NCBI GenBank assembly: GCA_030248295.1
Contig: JASANH010001223.1
Span: forward strand, 175,092-239,091
Reading direction: 5' to 3'
DNA from: Mesodorylaimus sp. YZB2_4
Lineage: Eukaryota > Nematoda > Enoplea > Dorylaimida > Dorylaimidae
Length of the DNA stretch: 64,000 nucleotides
The position numbers and the translations under genes were made by a program. Shown here one piece after another: positions 1 through 11,402 of this stretch (position 1 is the first letter of the stretch; each line of letters begins with the position of its first letter). The notes beneath the pieces are model-generated. The model made no database searches. It saw only the letters and a program-made list of their open reading frames with translations, and was not told the origin of the DNA.

Positions 1-159
1 AACAGAATGAAATCCCGCAGGGAGTCGACCCCACGACTCCACGATGAACCTAGTACATCACATAGACATACGTTGTGGGTGAGTGTGGAAAAAGGATTGT
101 GAGCCTCGCCCTGAAGGCAACATAAAAGATATATCACGTCCTCACAAGTATAACCCACT

Positions 160-275
160 CAAGCATGCGCCGCCGAGGGAGCCCAGCCAACATCGTCTCG
201 CCTTGAATATGGTTAGAGTAGGGTGGCTGGGCTAACCTTTCTGTTGTCTGCTAACAGACTTCTTTAGAAATATCC
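160..275. repeat. dispersed repeat family R1, copy 1
   Basis: This segment recurs at about 5285-5445 and 50620-50760. All copies share a GAGGGAGCCCAGCCAAC block and, about 30 nt later, GGCTGGGCTAAC, so the RNA or DNA could form a 10-bp hairpin. The third copy has lost one pairing position. A B-box-like GGGGTCGACTCCC lies on the minus strand upstream at 20-33, so a tRNA-derived origin is possible but unproven. No coding sequence is seen in 1-2074. Confidence 0.7.
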
Positions 276-2074
276 AATATGCGAAAAACTGCATCGAGGT
301 ACAAAAAGCTTCTCAAAAAAATCCATTCATCGATTAGTTTTTCCCATTGAAATTATACCTTTAATTCTGGAAATAGAAGAAAGAAATGCAAAAAGGGTTA
401 AGCTTTTGAATTTCCCGCCCGCGCGCCGTTTGTGACATTATAACAGTTTGGCTGGCCTTTCCTCGAAAATCGCGAAACATAGCTAACTTTTTTACATATC
501 GGGTCACGTCGATCTAATCGGTAATATAGTACTGGTTTTTCGAGAGAAGAAAATATCTTTTTCGCAATTTCCAGAGGAAGCCCTCCCAATGCGCGCTAAT
601 GTCATAAACAGCGAGCGCGCGGGAGATTCAATATTTGTGTACTGCACCACATCTCGACCTCTCATGTCTCTTTTTTCACATAGTAGTCAGGAGAAAAAAG
701 TTAATATTATCTTTAACACATGCAAAAAGAAGAAGATTCTTTGAAAATTTTACATGCTACATTCCTCGATTTTGATAAAAACCCGCGCGTTAAAAAAGTT
801 TGAAGTTCACCCCGGATTTGGCTATTAGTTCAGAGGAAAACAAACGCGGACCGCACCGCCTTTCGCAAATCGTAAGTGAAGAAAAACCCAAAGTTTTGTG
901 TTGCAAATCAGATATCCAGAATTTTTGTGAATTCGGTTCGGATTCGATTTTATTCAAAAAAGTGTTTGGCTCTATTTAGGCAAACTTTTGTTATAAAACT
1001 TAAACCTAACGCTATGCAAGCGAAGTCTACGAAAATATGCACATTTATAAAATTATTCGGTCCTAAAAAACTATGATTAAAAAACACGCCGTAATTTCGC
1101 GAACTTTAACGTTAATTTTGGATTCAAGGCGGCAAAAGTGAGCGCAAAACTATTTCCAAAATACGAATGTCCAAATTCAATAAAGCTTTTAAAAATTTGC
1201 TATGTCGTTACAGCGAGTTATTAGTTCATATTACGTGCAATCTCAAAATATTCGGCGAAGTTTTGTCCAGTGCTATACCACAGTATAGTAGCGATAATAT
1301 TATGGCCCATTCGATTTGGAGTCTAGCATCGACCGAATCACCGGATTGGCAATTTTTACCAGCTCGAACCAAGGCATTTCGGATTTTTTTTATTCGCAAA
1401 CATCTGAAACTTTGAGATTTTGGTTTTGCGATGATTTTCGCTGTCCTTTCTTCTTATCTGTTTTTTGCTTCATCAATTTCGAAATTTCAATATCAAAAGT
1501 TGTCGAAAAGGATTGACTAACAAATATTCCGGAAATCAAAGATGATGATAAAACTAATTTACGGTATGAGAGGAAGGAGAAGAAAAAAAATTTGGCTTGG
1601 TTCGGTTCGGGTTTGATGAGATTTGATGAAAGCTTTCTGTCGGTGCAAAAACCGTCATCGATCTTTGCTGGATTACGCGCAGACTCGAAATATTCGACGA
1701 TTTTTTTTTTCAAAAGAAGCATCATGATTGCCTATTTGTAGAAACATACTGGAACCGATATTTTTGGTTCGCAAAAGCCCATATCCGTTAGAATTTTTAA
1801 AAACTCTCGCCCACTTCGCTTAGGCCTATGGTAGTATTTATTGACGGCAAGCAAATTTGACAGAAAAATCTGATGGTGAACTTGTACCTCACCACCTCCT
1901 GGATATTCGACTGCTCGCGCAACTTTCTGCGATTACGTGCGCGTTACGAAAGTATGGAAAACGGTGCTGTTTTTGAGTCTTTGCGCTCGCTTGTTCGATC
2001 GAATCCAGCAAAAAAGACCTTATTCCGTTGTTCTCTGACACCTTAAGTGATCAGCAATAAAATCAGACACTTAC

Positions 2075-2345
2075 GTGCTTGTTCACATACTGGATGACGC
2101 CGTAGATACCACCGGCCAAGAAAAGGCACTTAAATTCGATAAAAACAATGTAAACGGAACAAAAAAGCCATGATTTCATATGTACTAGAAAATTTATTTA
2201 AAATTTTTGAAGGAACTAAAACATTATAATATAACAGGGGTTTTCAAAAATTTTCCGTCTCACTTCAGCTCGCGTCAAAGAAGAAAAAGCAACTTACAAA
2301 AAGAAGGATGTTGCAAACGATGATTGTCACTTTCGCACACAACAT
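2075..2345 (-). CDS. tetraspanin-like protein, 5' exons only (partial)
   Basis: Two exons match the first two exons of the complete tetraspanins at 8.4 kb and 12.1 kb in length and phase. Exon 1 (2345-2298, 48 nt) begins MLCAKVTIIVCN. Exon 2 (2128-2075, 54 nt) encodes CLFLAGGIYGVIQYVNKH. Together they form transmembrane segment 1, with a good GTAAGT donor after each exon. The acceptor before exon 2 ends AAG instead of CAG or TAG and is weak. No TM2/TM3 exon is found between 1 and 2074. Intron 2 of the paralogs exceeds 1.1 kb, so the remaining exons may lie left of the window; otherwise this is a truncated duplicate. It points away from the tetraspanin at 8.4 kb (head to head). Confidence 0.7.
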
Positions 2346-3188
2346 TTTTCGCTAAATTAAAAACCGCCGAATATTGTATACAAAAATTTTGATGACCGAT
2401 TGTTGCCAAAAAAACTTGTTCCCGACCGCCTTTCACAAAGCGCTTGAGTCCACTGACTCGTCGAACCTCTTCTGGCAGCTTCAACGAACTTTACACTAGA
2501 CCGCTCAGTTCGCGTGACTGCTTTATTTTCGCCCTTCAAAACATGCTAGCTCCAATTCCAATAATTGTTTTTCATGTTTCGCAATCATCGACAATGATCA
2601 TTTCGAAAGGGTACGATCCAATCCTTTCCTCTTCCATAGCAACAAAAAAGTTAACAACAAAAATTTGAATTTCCCGCGCGTGATGTTCAGGTACCTCGGA
2701 GTGCAAAGCTTGAAGGCTCATTTATTCTGTCCAATGAGTTCTTTGCGACTGCGTGTGGACAGAGGTCATTTCCATTCTGTCACTGAGAGGCCGTTCATAT
2801 AGGCATGGAGGCCCTGATCCTGCGTTTCGAGAGGCGTGGTCCCCAAGAAAATCGATTTCTGCTTTTTGCACAAAGTGCGCTGCGGAAACTGGTCGGATCA
2901 GGGAGTCCTATGCCCCTCAGAGATCCTATAGGAATAGAAATACACGATAACAGGAAGATGTGATAATCATATGCGCAAATGTGTTGATATCATGCTTTTG
3001 ATCGATTAGAGAAAAGACAATTTGAAACTATTAATTAATTAATATGATGAATAGATAAGACCGATAAAAATCATGTTGATTAACTGATTGATGACAGAGC
3101 AAACAGCGAATGAAGGGCTGATAAATCCGCTATCTGGTGTGATCTGATGGCCTTAATAATGTTTGGCTGATCTAATCGATACACCCAC
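2346..3188. other. non-coding, rich in GATC/GAT words
   Basis: No supportable gene. From about 2970 onward the sequence is rich in GATC, ATCGAT and TGAT words, and this continues on both sides of the small element at 3189-3270 as far as about 3640. It could be degenerate repeat sequence. Confidence 0.4.
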
Positions 3189-3270
3189 TATCTGTTTACT
3201 TTCGGAATGTACACGCGGACTATTCTTTAACGCGGCAGGCGTGAATATTCCGAAAGAAAACAGGTTATAG
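3189..3270. mobile_element. short palindromic MITE-like element, copy 1
   Basis: An element of about 80 bp begins CTGTTTACTTTCGGAATGT and ends with the imperfect inverse, CCGAAAGAAAACAGG, followed by TTATAG. Copies lie at 41838-41921, 51710-51790 and 56794-56873. All keep terminal inverted repeats of about 25 bp around a variable centre of 20-30 bp. There is no coding capacity, so it would be a non-autonomous element. Confidence 0.75.
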
Positions 3271-3724
3271 CTGATTTAAACGATGTAGTCGGTCGATTGT
3301 TCGATCGACCAATCACACTCTAAGTAAGTCAATTTGCCGATTGACGTATCGATCAGTCCAAATCGAGTGACCGATCAAAGTGATCAGATCGATCATATTG
3401 GCTGATCGATCAGTCCCCTTGAACATTTATCATTCGACTACTAGAATTTAACACAATGATCAGCAAATCAACCGTAGCCGATGATCCGGTGTGAGCACAA
3501 AGTAGCTCCTTGACATTGGAAAACTAGGTTCAGAAAATTAAGACGTAAAGATAAAAATCGCGCTCCAATCGTTATTTGTACTGTTTATCCAGCGATAAAA
3601 CTGCATCGATCAGCTTAAAAATTCAAAGAGGATCGTCAATTTTTAAAATCGATAGAAATGAATCCTAGCGTTTTCGCGCACTGAGCCTTCGCGTCACGAA
3701 AGTCGCCAACGTCCGCACCAAAAA

Positions 3725-4265
3725 AAAATGGCAGCAATGTTTGTGAATAAACGCAGAGACACTGATCGGGGACCTAGTACTGGCGCTCAAACCTGGTCGC
3801 CTTTATACTCATTTTCCCGGCTTTGGTGCATTTATGCTGCTCCCCCGATTTTCAGGGTCAATTGAAATCTGGGATCGCGTACAGTAATCCTTGAACATGA
3901 AAATCTGGAACCATTTCAAGCAGTGCGGCCGTTCTGTTACAGAGAACTCGGTTATGCCAGTGAATGGCCACTGGGTGGTCACACAATGCCTATTTTCCTA
4001 GATTGAACGTAAAAGGTGCCTCTAGTATTCAGTAGCTTCTCCTTCAATGGGAGTGCGCACTTACAGGGTAGGGTTCGACTCCCACCTCGGTACAAAATGA
4101 TTGTCAAATATGTGTTCCTTAGCCCTCGAGTGCGCTGTATGGTGCTTGGCTATGGATACAGTAGGACATGACGTATGAATCAAAAAAAGCACATCGATTG
4201 TCAGGCGTCCGACTTCCCCTTCCTTACAAATAAAAAGATGACACTAGCTCACAAATGACAACATT
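3725..4265 (+). mobile_element. tRNA-like SINE or other non-autonomous repeat, copy 1
   Basis: About 500 bp matches, in inverted orientation, the segment at 10915-11402. It includes a polymerase III B-box-like GGTTCGACTCC in AGGGTTCGACTCCCACCT at about 4072-4090. The sequence ATGGGAGTGCGCACTTACAGG just before it resembles a tRNA anticodon arm. Copy 1 carries about 60 extra bp near 3960-4020. The right boundary, after a T/A-rich stretch ending near ATGACAACATTTTTA, is shared by both copies. The tRNA origin is inferred from the B-box only. Confidence 0.65.
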
Positions 4266-5284
4266 TTTAGATACGAATCCTCTTGATCTTTAGCTGCAGG
4301 CCATATCGGTCTAACCAATCTTTCCATGCGGTATCCCTCTGGATCGCTGCTTTGGCCTTACTAGCGACGAAGACATAGTCTGTATGAAGCATTGTAAGTA
4401 GCCAGAAACCGCAGATGCGTATGCCGTATTTTCTTTGATCTGACATACATATACTCAAACACTTATTAGAATCTGAATCACTTTCCATTTTGCGAAACTT
4501 TGATGAATCAATAACAGAAACCGAATATTGCCCACTGATTGGACACTTTTCACTAAGTTACCACGTGGTTGCAGACATGCGGAGACCGTTTTCTATTGCT
4601 ATTCGTTCACTGCGTCACATATCACCTTTTCCACCCGAGCCTTGTGGAATTGCTGCACATGTGACCATTCTGCATGCTGTATCCCGCGAATCGTTAGACC
4701 TACGCACAAATAACCGTTTTTTTTTAGAAAGAGCGCACTCGAAAACGCACTAGACACCTTCGCAACTCCGAATCTTAAAATTTGTCACATAGGACCGTTG
4801 TGTATGGAGCCCCTTGATTGTTAGGAATCAAACAACATTTTTGGCAATAATTGAAGCTGCCAGTTGACCCCAGCAGCAAGAGTCATTCGGCCGATGAATC
4901 CCATTATGTTATCGCATCTATTTTTAGGCAATGGAGAGATGGCAAACAGGCTGACAGTCTTTAGTTCTATTGCAGTAGGTTGGTCGCCTGAAACGATGCT
5001 ATTAGCAAGCTGGCTCCACAGAAGCTAACCGTTCTGTTCCAGTGTCGCTGCCTAGGTTAAACATAAAGTACTGATACCCCTATGACAGCTGCGACCTTAC
5101 TGCGACAAGTCCTCACTGTTTCCAAACTAGGTTCAAGGCAAAACAGGGTGGCATTGCTTTACTCCAAACTACGAATAAGGATGCTAATGCGAGTAGTAGC
5201 CTTCGGTGTAAAACAGAAAGGAAAAAATCTGACAGGAAATCGACCCCATGACCTTACGAATCAATTTTACAAAAGTGAAATGCA
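4266..5284. other. intergenic, no gene seen
   Basis: Only short open frames without family resemblance, splice structure or codon signal. The phrase CACATAGGACCGTTGTGTATGGAGCCCCT near 4785 recurs at about 6293 with small changes, so part of it is repeat-derived. Confidence 0.4.
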
Positions 5285-5445
5285 TCCAAGCATGCGTCGC
5301 CGAGGGAGCCCAGCCAACAACGTCTCGCCTTGCATTTGGCTAGAGTAGGGCGGCTGGGCTAACTTCGTTGTTGTCTGATGTCTGATTTTTTAGGAATACT
5401 AGCACTTTTTCGCACCCACATTTCGGATGTCGGAATTTTTCCTTT
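5285..5445. repeat. dispersed repeat family R1, copy 2
   Basis: Same hairpin-bearing block as 160-275 (CGCCGAGGGAGCCCAGCC ... GGCTGGGCTAAC). It continues into TTTTTCGCACCCACATTT, a 3' part also present in copy 3 at about 50720-50745. Confidence 0.7.
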
Positions 5446-5452
5446 CGGAACA

Positions 5453-5632
5453 CTGTTGAGGCTCGACTAGCAATCTTTACTCTGCATGGAGAGGCAGCTG
5501 GGCGCGACACCCGTCTGGGTGACGTTTTAGCCCTGTACTAGGTCAAAGACTTTGATAGGCTGCCCTGATGTTTTGGCCTGGTGCTAAAGCTAGTCACTCC
5601 CTTCAATAATGTGGACCCAGTCGTATAACAAC
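5453..5632. repeat. dispersed repeat family R2, copy 1
   Basis: About 170 bp is collinear with 31174-31343. Shared words include AGGCTGCCCT, GACTTTGATAGGCTGCC (GACTTGGTTGGCTGCC in copy 2) and GTCACTCCCTTCAATAATG. Non-coding; class not recognised. Confidence 0.6.
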
Positions 5633-6690
5633 ACGGTGGAGATGCTGATGCTCAGGTAAAGCTTGGGTATCACGCGGTGGGGTCGCATTATGACTTTTTC
5701 AATGCCGCATTCAATTTGAGATTTCGATCACATCACGATCAGGGGAGGAGATTTGGACCCTACCGTGAAACTGGATCTCATGCAATTCGATGCTGCTGTC
5801 GGAACAAGAAGCGAAAGTTGAAGATTTAAAGAACCAGTGTCGTAAATTCCTCAAACTCACCACGGTATTTGCAACAGCATCACTGAAACTGATGGGAGCA
5901 AAGAAGCGCTCTCAGTCTGCAAATGACGATGATGATGATGAAGTCTATTGCTACCAGTGAGCTTTGATCATTTTTTTGGAAAAAATTAGCATCAAATTTA
6001 GGGAATAGTCACACCTTACCGTTATGCACCCGAAAGATGAAGAACATAAAAAAGTTATATGTGAGACATAGAACCTATTTGCCGGGAGTCAGTGGAGGGA
6101 AAAGGTCATATGTACGTTTGATAAGCTAATTAACAGCCCGAGAGTCGATTGAATCGGCAAGTTAGGGTCCAATAATTCTTTTAAACCACTCAGGAACTAG
6201 AATAATTGAATTTGAAGTCATAAGCATTTTTGTGTCTGTACCGGCGGTCATTAAACTTTGGTTTTCAATTATCTCAAAAATCAGGTTTTTGTCACATATG
6301 ACCGTTATGCATGGAGCCCCTCTAAAAAGCCAGAAGACATTTTTTGCAGCAAGTAAAATGGGCCGAAGAGATTAGAAATGGCCAGCTGCATCGATAGCAG
6401 TGTATGCGAGAACCCGCTGGCATTTGGACACAGTAAAAGAGATTGGTAGGGCAGTTCATGAAGTGAGGATGCTGGGCGATGTGCACTGTATATGCGCGGA
6501 AAAAGTTAGAGGGCTTTTCATTTTGTTTTTTTTATTAGTATATTTTACTTAACTGGCACGTAAAGGCGGTACAAAATCAGACACATACTGTATCACGCAA
6601 TGCATCCTTTAGTCCCCACAAATAACACGAAAAAAGTGGTCCTTTAATGATCAAAGAATCTTTTTTTCTTTATTTATTTTTTTCATTATC
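5633..6690. other. intergenic, no gene seen
   Basis: No supportable gene or RNA. Contains a short GATGATGATGATG run near 5928-5940 and T-rich sequence at 6520-6710. Confidence 0.4.
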
Positions 6691-6702
6691 ATTGTTTTTA
6701 TT

Positions 6703-7565
6703 CTATTTCATATTTTTCAATTCTTGCATGAAAAAAGACTTCAGAAAAATATCCTCAAACCGGTGCTTGTCCAAAATGAATTGAGCCCTGTTTGTCAAGA
6801 CCCAGAGTCCCTTCCCCAGTGATTCCCATAAATCAACCAGTTTTCCGTTTTCCTCAAAATCCATTCTGGCGAACCAGACGCATCTCTGGGCTGACTGCAA
6901 AACTATGTTCGCTGTCACGAGCATGGCTTTGCCAGCCAGACCGAAGATCTTGTTCTCATCTCAGATCTTGATGGAAGGATCCATTCTTTGGAGAAGGCCT
7001 TCTACTTTCTTCCAGAACTCAAGCACTCTTTGGCACTTTATGAAAACATGGTATCCGTCCTCCCGGATACTCTGCCCCGCTACTGTCCTACAGTACTTGC
7101 ACAGCTCATCTACATCTGCGAAGTTGGTGATCCTACTCCTAGCGTACAGTGCCTTGTGCGGGAGGCTGTAGTGTATCGACCTGGTCAGACCATCCACTTG
7201 TTTGCTTGTGTTTAGTCCCCAGTAGGCCCTGAAGTCCAGATTAGCTGTACTCAACTTTTCACACCAGCAACTTTGCATGGTAGCTGTGGCCCTCCCTGTC
7301 TTCTTCTCCCTCAAGTGTTTATGGAGCACTTTCGTTTTGACATGCTTTATCGGGTACGTTTTCGTGTCCAGTCCGACGCTGTGCTGGTCAAGCAGCTTGA
7401 AGTTCACTGTAAGCTCAGCCCTTCTTATATCTTTGTACAGACGAGCTGTCTTTGTTTCTCCTACGGGACATAACTTTGCATGCCTAACTCGGTCAAAAAA
7501 GTAGTCGAAACATCCGTGCCACGCGGCTTCCTGTTGCGCCAGGGTCCTTCTAAGGGGTACTTAGT
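6703..7565 (-). mobile_element. non-LTR retrotransposon (LINE) 3' end, decayed
   Basis: The minus strand encodes the C-terminal part of a LINE polyprotein, in two reading frames. The upstream piece (about 7552-6961) contains YWGLNTSKQVDGLTRSIHY and then a Zn-binding-like pattern, CKYCRTVAGQ..EDGYHVFIKC..VLEFWKKV. That C-x2-C-(n)-H-(n)-C layout followed by W is typical of the zinc-binding region after reverse transcriptase. The second piece (6924-6703) continues with QRCVWFARM and a stop. Stops and frame changes show it is dead. The reverse transcriptase domain itself is not present. Confidence 0.75.
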
Positions 7566-8443
7566 GATATCAGTAAGTACTCAATGTACCTCCTCGTACA
7601 GTATATTCTGTGCAGTGCTTCTCTGAGTAAGTAATTGAAGAATCCATCGCTTTCGAATAATTGAAGAATCCATCGCTTTCCCTGGGAGGAAAGTGCAGAC
7701 AGCGCCAAATATTATATCTGAACGAAAGCCACTGTTATTCTCAAGGTGTGAGATTACTCACCAAGAACTTGTCTACTTTCGCACAAAGGCCACGAATCAC
7801 GGATGAAGTCGGAGCATTATTAAATCAGCGTGATGGTGAGAAGCCAGAGTCGAATTTCCAGAGTTGAACGCTCTTCCAATGTCTCGCCTTTGAAAATCCA
7901 AGATTTGACCAATTAGGCAGTTTATTCTTACTTCATAGCAGTCAGAATCCAACATGGATTTTTGTGGTGCAATGAACCAGTTCTTATACGGCGACTCAAT
8001 GAGTCTCATGCTGACCTCGCCTACCGGGGTTAGGGCAACTCAGCCGGTACCGTAAAGTGCGAATGAATGCACTGTAGAAAATGAATAGACTGGACAGGAC
8101 TACGGGTGCCGCGGAAGTGCTTCAAGTCGGGACGTCGAATGGCCTCGCGGTCTCGCTAATCATCACGAGCGACCAAAAAGAGTTTAAGTTTCGTACAGTA
8201 GGAGTAGGCATAACAGACCCAACCCGCAAGTCATTTTCGGTTCCATTTGAAGTCACAAAGGTGATAGTCTGCGAAAACAAAACCTACGAGCCAATCATTT
8301 CAGGGCGAAAGGAGGCAGTGTCAAGTGATCGTGTAGTAGGCTTGCTGTAAAGTCATAATACAAACCTGCGGGTGCCAAGCGTGGCGTCAACGCGACTGTT
8401 TTCTCGAAGGACCTTGACAAGGTTTTTATTCCGGCTCTTAGAA
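7566..8443. other. intergenic region upstream of the first complete tetraspanin
   Basis: Holds an imperfect direct repeat (GAATAATTGAAGAATCCATC at about 7635-7675) and short open frames with no recognisable family. It should contain the promoter and 5' UTR of the tetraspanin starting at 8444, but no clear TATA box is seen. Confidence 0.35.
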
Positions 8444-10640
8444 ATGTCTTGCGCGAAATACACGATCATTATTTGCAATGTCATTCTTTTCGTAAGTATT
8501 TTTTGTTCTGATTTTAATAGCGAAAAACTGTGCGGAAACCGAGATCTGCTCTTTCGTTCCTGCTTAAATCGTGGCAGTTACCGAATTCAAATTTTTAAAA
8601 CAAGATAATTTATTAGTCTTTCGTTTCGAACAATTTTTTCTCTGAATTCCAGCTGCTTTTTTTGGCCGGTGGCATTTACGGCGTGGTGAAATATGTGCAA
8701 AATGAGGTAAGTAAATTTGACGGGTTTTTCAATGCTTATGTGTCAAAAAATGATAAAATAGCGAACTGTTATGGGTGTTGTTTGCGAGTGAGCGACTGCT
8801 CTTCTTCGCTCACGTACCGGCAATTTACAATTTAAAACGCTTCCTACTGCGAAAAAGGGAGCACCAGTTCGCTTTGGATAAAGCTTCATCAAACGAAACA
8901 TTCAAATTTCTCAAAACCGATCTAAGAGCAAAAAGTCGTGCCCTTTCCTAATTCGGAGGTATCTTTCTTCAGAACGGGATCCCAAGCCACACACCCGTAC
9001 TCGAGCACTGACCTAATACCTTTCATAGACACTTTCCAGACTTTCTGATGGAGCATACCTGCGTTCGTCTGATCGTGAGCATGCCTTTTTTGCCCATCCT
9101 GGTCGGTCTAGGGAATGGTCGATTTTCGGCCTTCACCCGCGGGTTAGGGGGCTTGTTTGTTGAGCCTATCTTGCCATCGACAAGGGTCCATCCAGGAGGC
9201 ATGCAGGGCAAGAGTGCGTGTTAGTCTCAACCCCGCGATGTCGGTGTTTACCCCATGCAGCAACCATACCCAGCCTGTGCCCCGTGAGGGGACCCGGACT
9301 CGAGAGCCTCCCGCCCCAAAAGACCTCGTTTATCGACCACGAAGGAATGAAGGGTGGATCACCTACTGCCAGGCGTGCAAGGCGCAGAGAGAACTTCACC
9401 TAGTTCTCAGACGGCCAGAGTTAAACTCGCGGCCGACCACTTTCCAGCTCTGCCTGGCCAACTGTGATACACGCCTTTCACCGCCACCACCGAGACACTT
9501 TGCAGACTTTCTGATGAAACGTACCTGCATTCGTCTGATCGTGAGCATACTTGCGTTCGTGCGCCTCCCAAGCTCGATCCCGATCCGATTAAAAGTTTTT
9601 TCATTTTTTTGCTCGCCTCATTTTGAATACAATGATAAATACCGCACTAAAATCGACGAAATTAAGGTTTTTTCCCCTATATTTGCTGGCTACTCAGGGT
9701 GGGCTGTAAATTATCTAAAGCGAATAGAAGAGCGATAAAAAGCACTCTTTAAAAATTTTGATTCCGACCTTGGAAAAAGTGATCCCAAACGTTTGCTATT
9801 TCTCTTCTAGGCCACAGAACTTTACACATTCATCGTCTGTTTCGTGATCTGTTTGATTCCGTTCATCGCGATTGTGGGCGCCTGTTTGGAGAGTCGTTGC
9901 CTGCTGATCACCTATATCGTCATAGTATCGATAATTATGGTCGCCCAAGCGGTCATTTCTGTTTTGTGCTTCCTGAACTTGACTGAAGCAGTACGTTTCC
10001 ATAATTTTTGGTGCGTTATTGCATTAAAAATGCGCATTTTCCAGGCCAAAAAAACCTTTTTCGTGCAATTAAATATTACAAAGCCAACTGACAATATCAA
10101 GCGGCGTGAAGAAGTGTCAAAAGCCTATAGTTACTTGGCGAACAAAGTATGGGATCTCGTTAAGAAAAATACAAGTGTAAGATAAATTAGTTTTGCAAGT
10201 ATAATACTCAAAATGACCTTTCCTTTTTCAGGAACCTTTTTGCTGCGGTTGCAAGGTCAACGACCTGCATGAGGAGCTGATGAATATTACTCGAATCTGC
10301 GACTGGCTTCGTGAACAACAGAAGCAAGGCGCGGAATTCAAATTTCACGTAAAAATGATTGTTACTAAGGTTTTCAAGAGGATGAGCAGAATTTGTTTAG
10401 ATACCTGACGAAGACTGCTGTGACTATATTTATAACGCGTGGACCATTGCGGCCATCGTGATTGGATCGTTGCTGCTACTCGGCGTCCTCATCGAAATCA
10501 TCGCCATCGCCTTCGCCTGCTGCATGTGCTGTGCCAAGAAAAAGGAGGAGCAAGCTGGTGGACAACCATTTCCACCACAACCAGGAGCTGGACAGCCACC
10601 TCCGCCAGGTGGACAATACCCGCGACACAAATATGCCTGA
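8444..10640 (+). CDS. tetraspanin (four-TM membrane protein), six exons
   Basis: Exons: 8444-8491, 8653-8706, 9811-9990, 10045-10176, 10232-10348, 10401-10640. They join in frame to 256 aa. The first exons (MSCAKYTIII..., LLFLAGGIYGVV) form TM1. Exon 3 encodes TM2 and TM3 (IPFIAIVGACLE, ITYIVIVSIIMVAQ). Exons 4-5 form the large extracellular loop with the CCG hallmark (EPFCCGCKV), an N-glycosylation site and CDWL. Exon 6 begins with DEDCCDY and carries TM4, a juxtamembrane CCMCCAKKKEE that is likely palmitoylated, and a Pro/Gly/Gln-rich tail ending RHKYA. The length and CCG/CC pattern fit tetraspanins, which organise membrane microdomains. An AATAAA lies 148 nt after the stop. It is paralogous, exon for exon, to the gene at 12095-14548. 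Confidence 0.9.
8784..8822. repeat. short dispersed repeat R5, copy 1
   Basis: GAGCGACTGCTCTTCTTCGC followed by TCACGTACCGGC recurs almost exactly at 45149-45182. Here it lies in tetraspanin intron 2; there it lies in an M60 peptidase intron. Confidence 0.6.
9160..9485. repeat. dispersed repeat family R3, copy 1 (in tetraspanin intron 2)
   Basis: About 320 bp is collinear with 57000-57335. Shared segments include CCTATCTTGCCATCGAC, GTGCCCCGTGAGG and CACAGAGAACTTCACC-like text. Apparent open frames here are not conserved between the two copies. Confidence 0.7.
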
Positions 10641-10787
10641 AAAGTGCTGGTGAAAGAGAAAATAAGGGAGTTTTCAGCAGTGTTCATGGAGTTTGTAGCA
10701 TCGTAGCAGACTTTTTCTAAATGTTGTCCATGTTATCCCTGCGCATGGCTTAACTAAATTATAATTGTCCCAATGAAAGGTTCTTGA

Positions 10788-10793
10788 AATAAA
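10788..10793 (+). terminator. polyadenylation signal AATAAA for the tetraspanin at 8444-10640
   Basis: Canonical AATAAA, 148 nt after the TGA stop, in CTTGAAATAAAGTTGACATG. Confidence 0.6.
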
Positions 10794-10914
10794 GTTGACA
10801 TGGATTCGCGACGGAAAAGAAACCAGTGCGAAATGAACAGTCTCTGAGAGCATATTTTGCTGTCACTGCGAAAGTTGGCGGCCTTGTCAAAATAACGATC
10901 GCTGGACATATTTA

Positions 10915-11402
10915 AAAATGTTGTCATTTGTGTGCTAGTGTCATCTTTTTATTTGTAAGGAAGGGGAAGTCGGACACCTGACAATCGATGTGCTTTTTTT
11001 GATTCATACGTCATGTCCTACTGTATCCATAGCCAAGCACCATACAGCGCACTCGAGGGCTAAGGAACACATATTTGACAATCATTTTGTACTTAGGTGG
11101 GAGTCGAACCCTACCCTGTAAGTGCGCACTCCCATTGAAGTAGAAGCTACTGAATACTGGGGCGGGCATAACCGAGTTCTCTGTAACAGAACGGCCGCAC
11201 TGCTTGGAATGGTTCCAGATTTCCTCGTTCAAGAATTACTGTACGCGGTCCTAGATTTCAATGGAACCTGAAAACTGGGGGAGCAGCATAAATGCACCAA
11301 CCGGGGAAATGAGTACAAAAGGGAACAAGTTTATGGGCGCCCGTACTAGGTCCCTGATCGGTGTCCATGCCTTTCTTCACAAATATTGCTGCCATTTTGT
11401 TC
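10915..11402 (-). mobile_element. tRNA-like SINE or other non-autonomous repeat, copy 2
   Basis: Inverted copy of 3725-4265, lying just beyond the 3' end of the first complete tetraspanin. On the minus strand it has the same AGGGTTCGACTCCCACCT B-box block. Identity is high near that box and falls toward 11300-11400. Confidence 0.65.

Noticed and set aside
8081-8350. Open frame of 89 aa starting MNRLDRTTGAAEV
   Set aside because: No family motif, no splice partner and no conserved copy in the window; likely chance.
9157-9738. Long plus-strand frame of 193 aa in tetraspanin intron 2
   Set aside because: Mostly covers dispersed repeat R3; the second R3 copy at 57.0 kb does not keep the frame.
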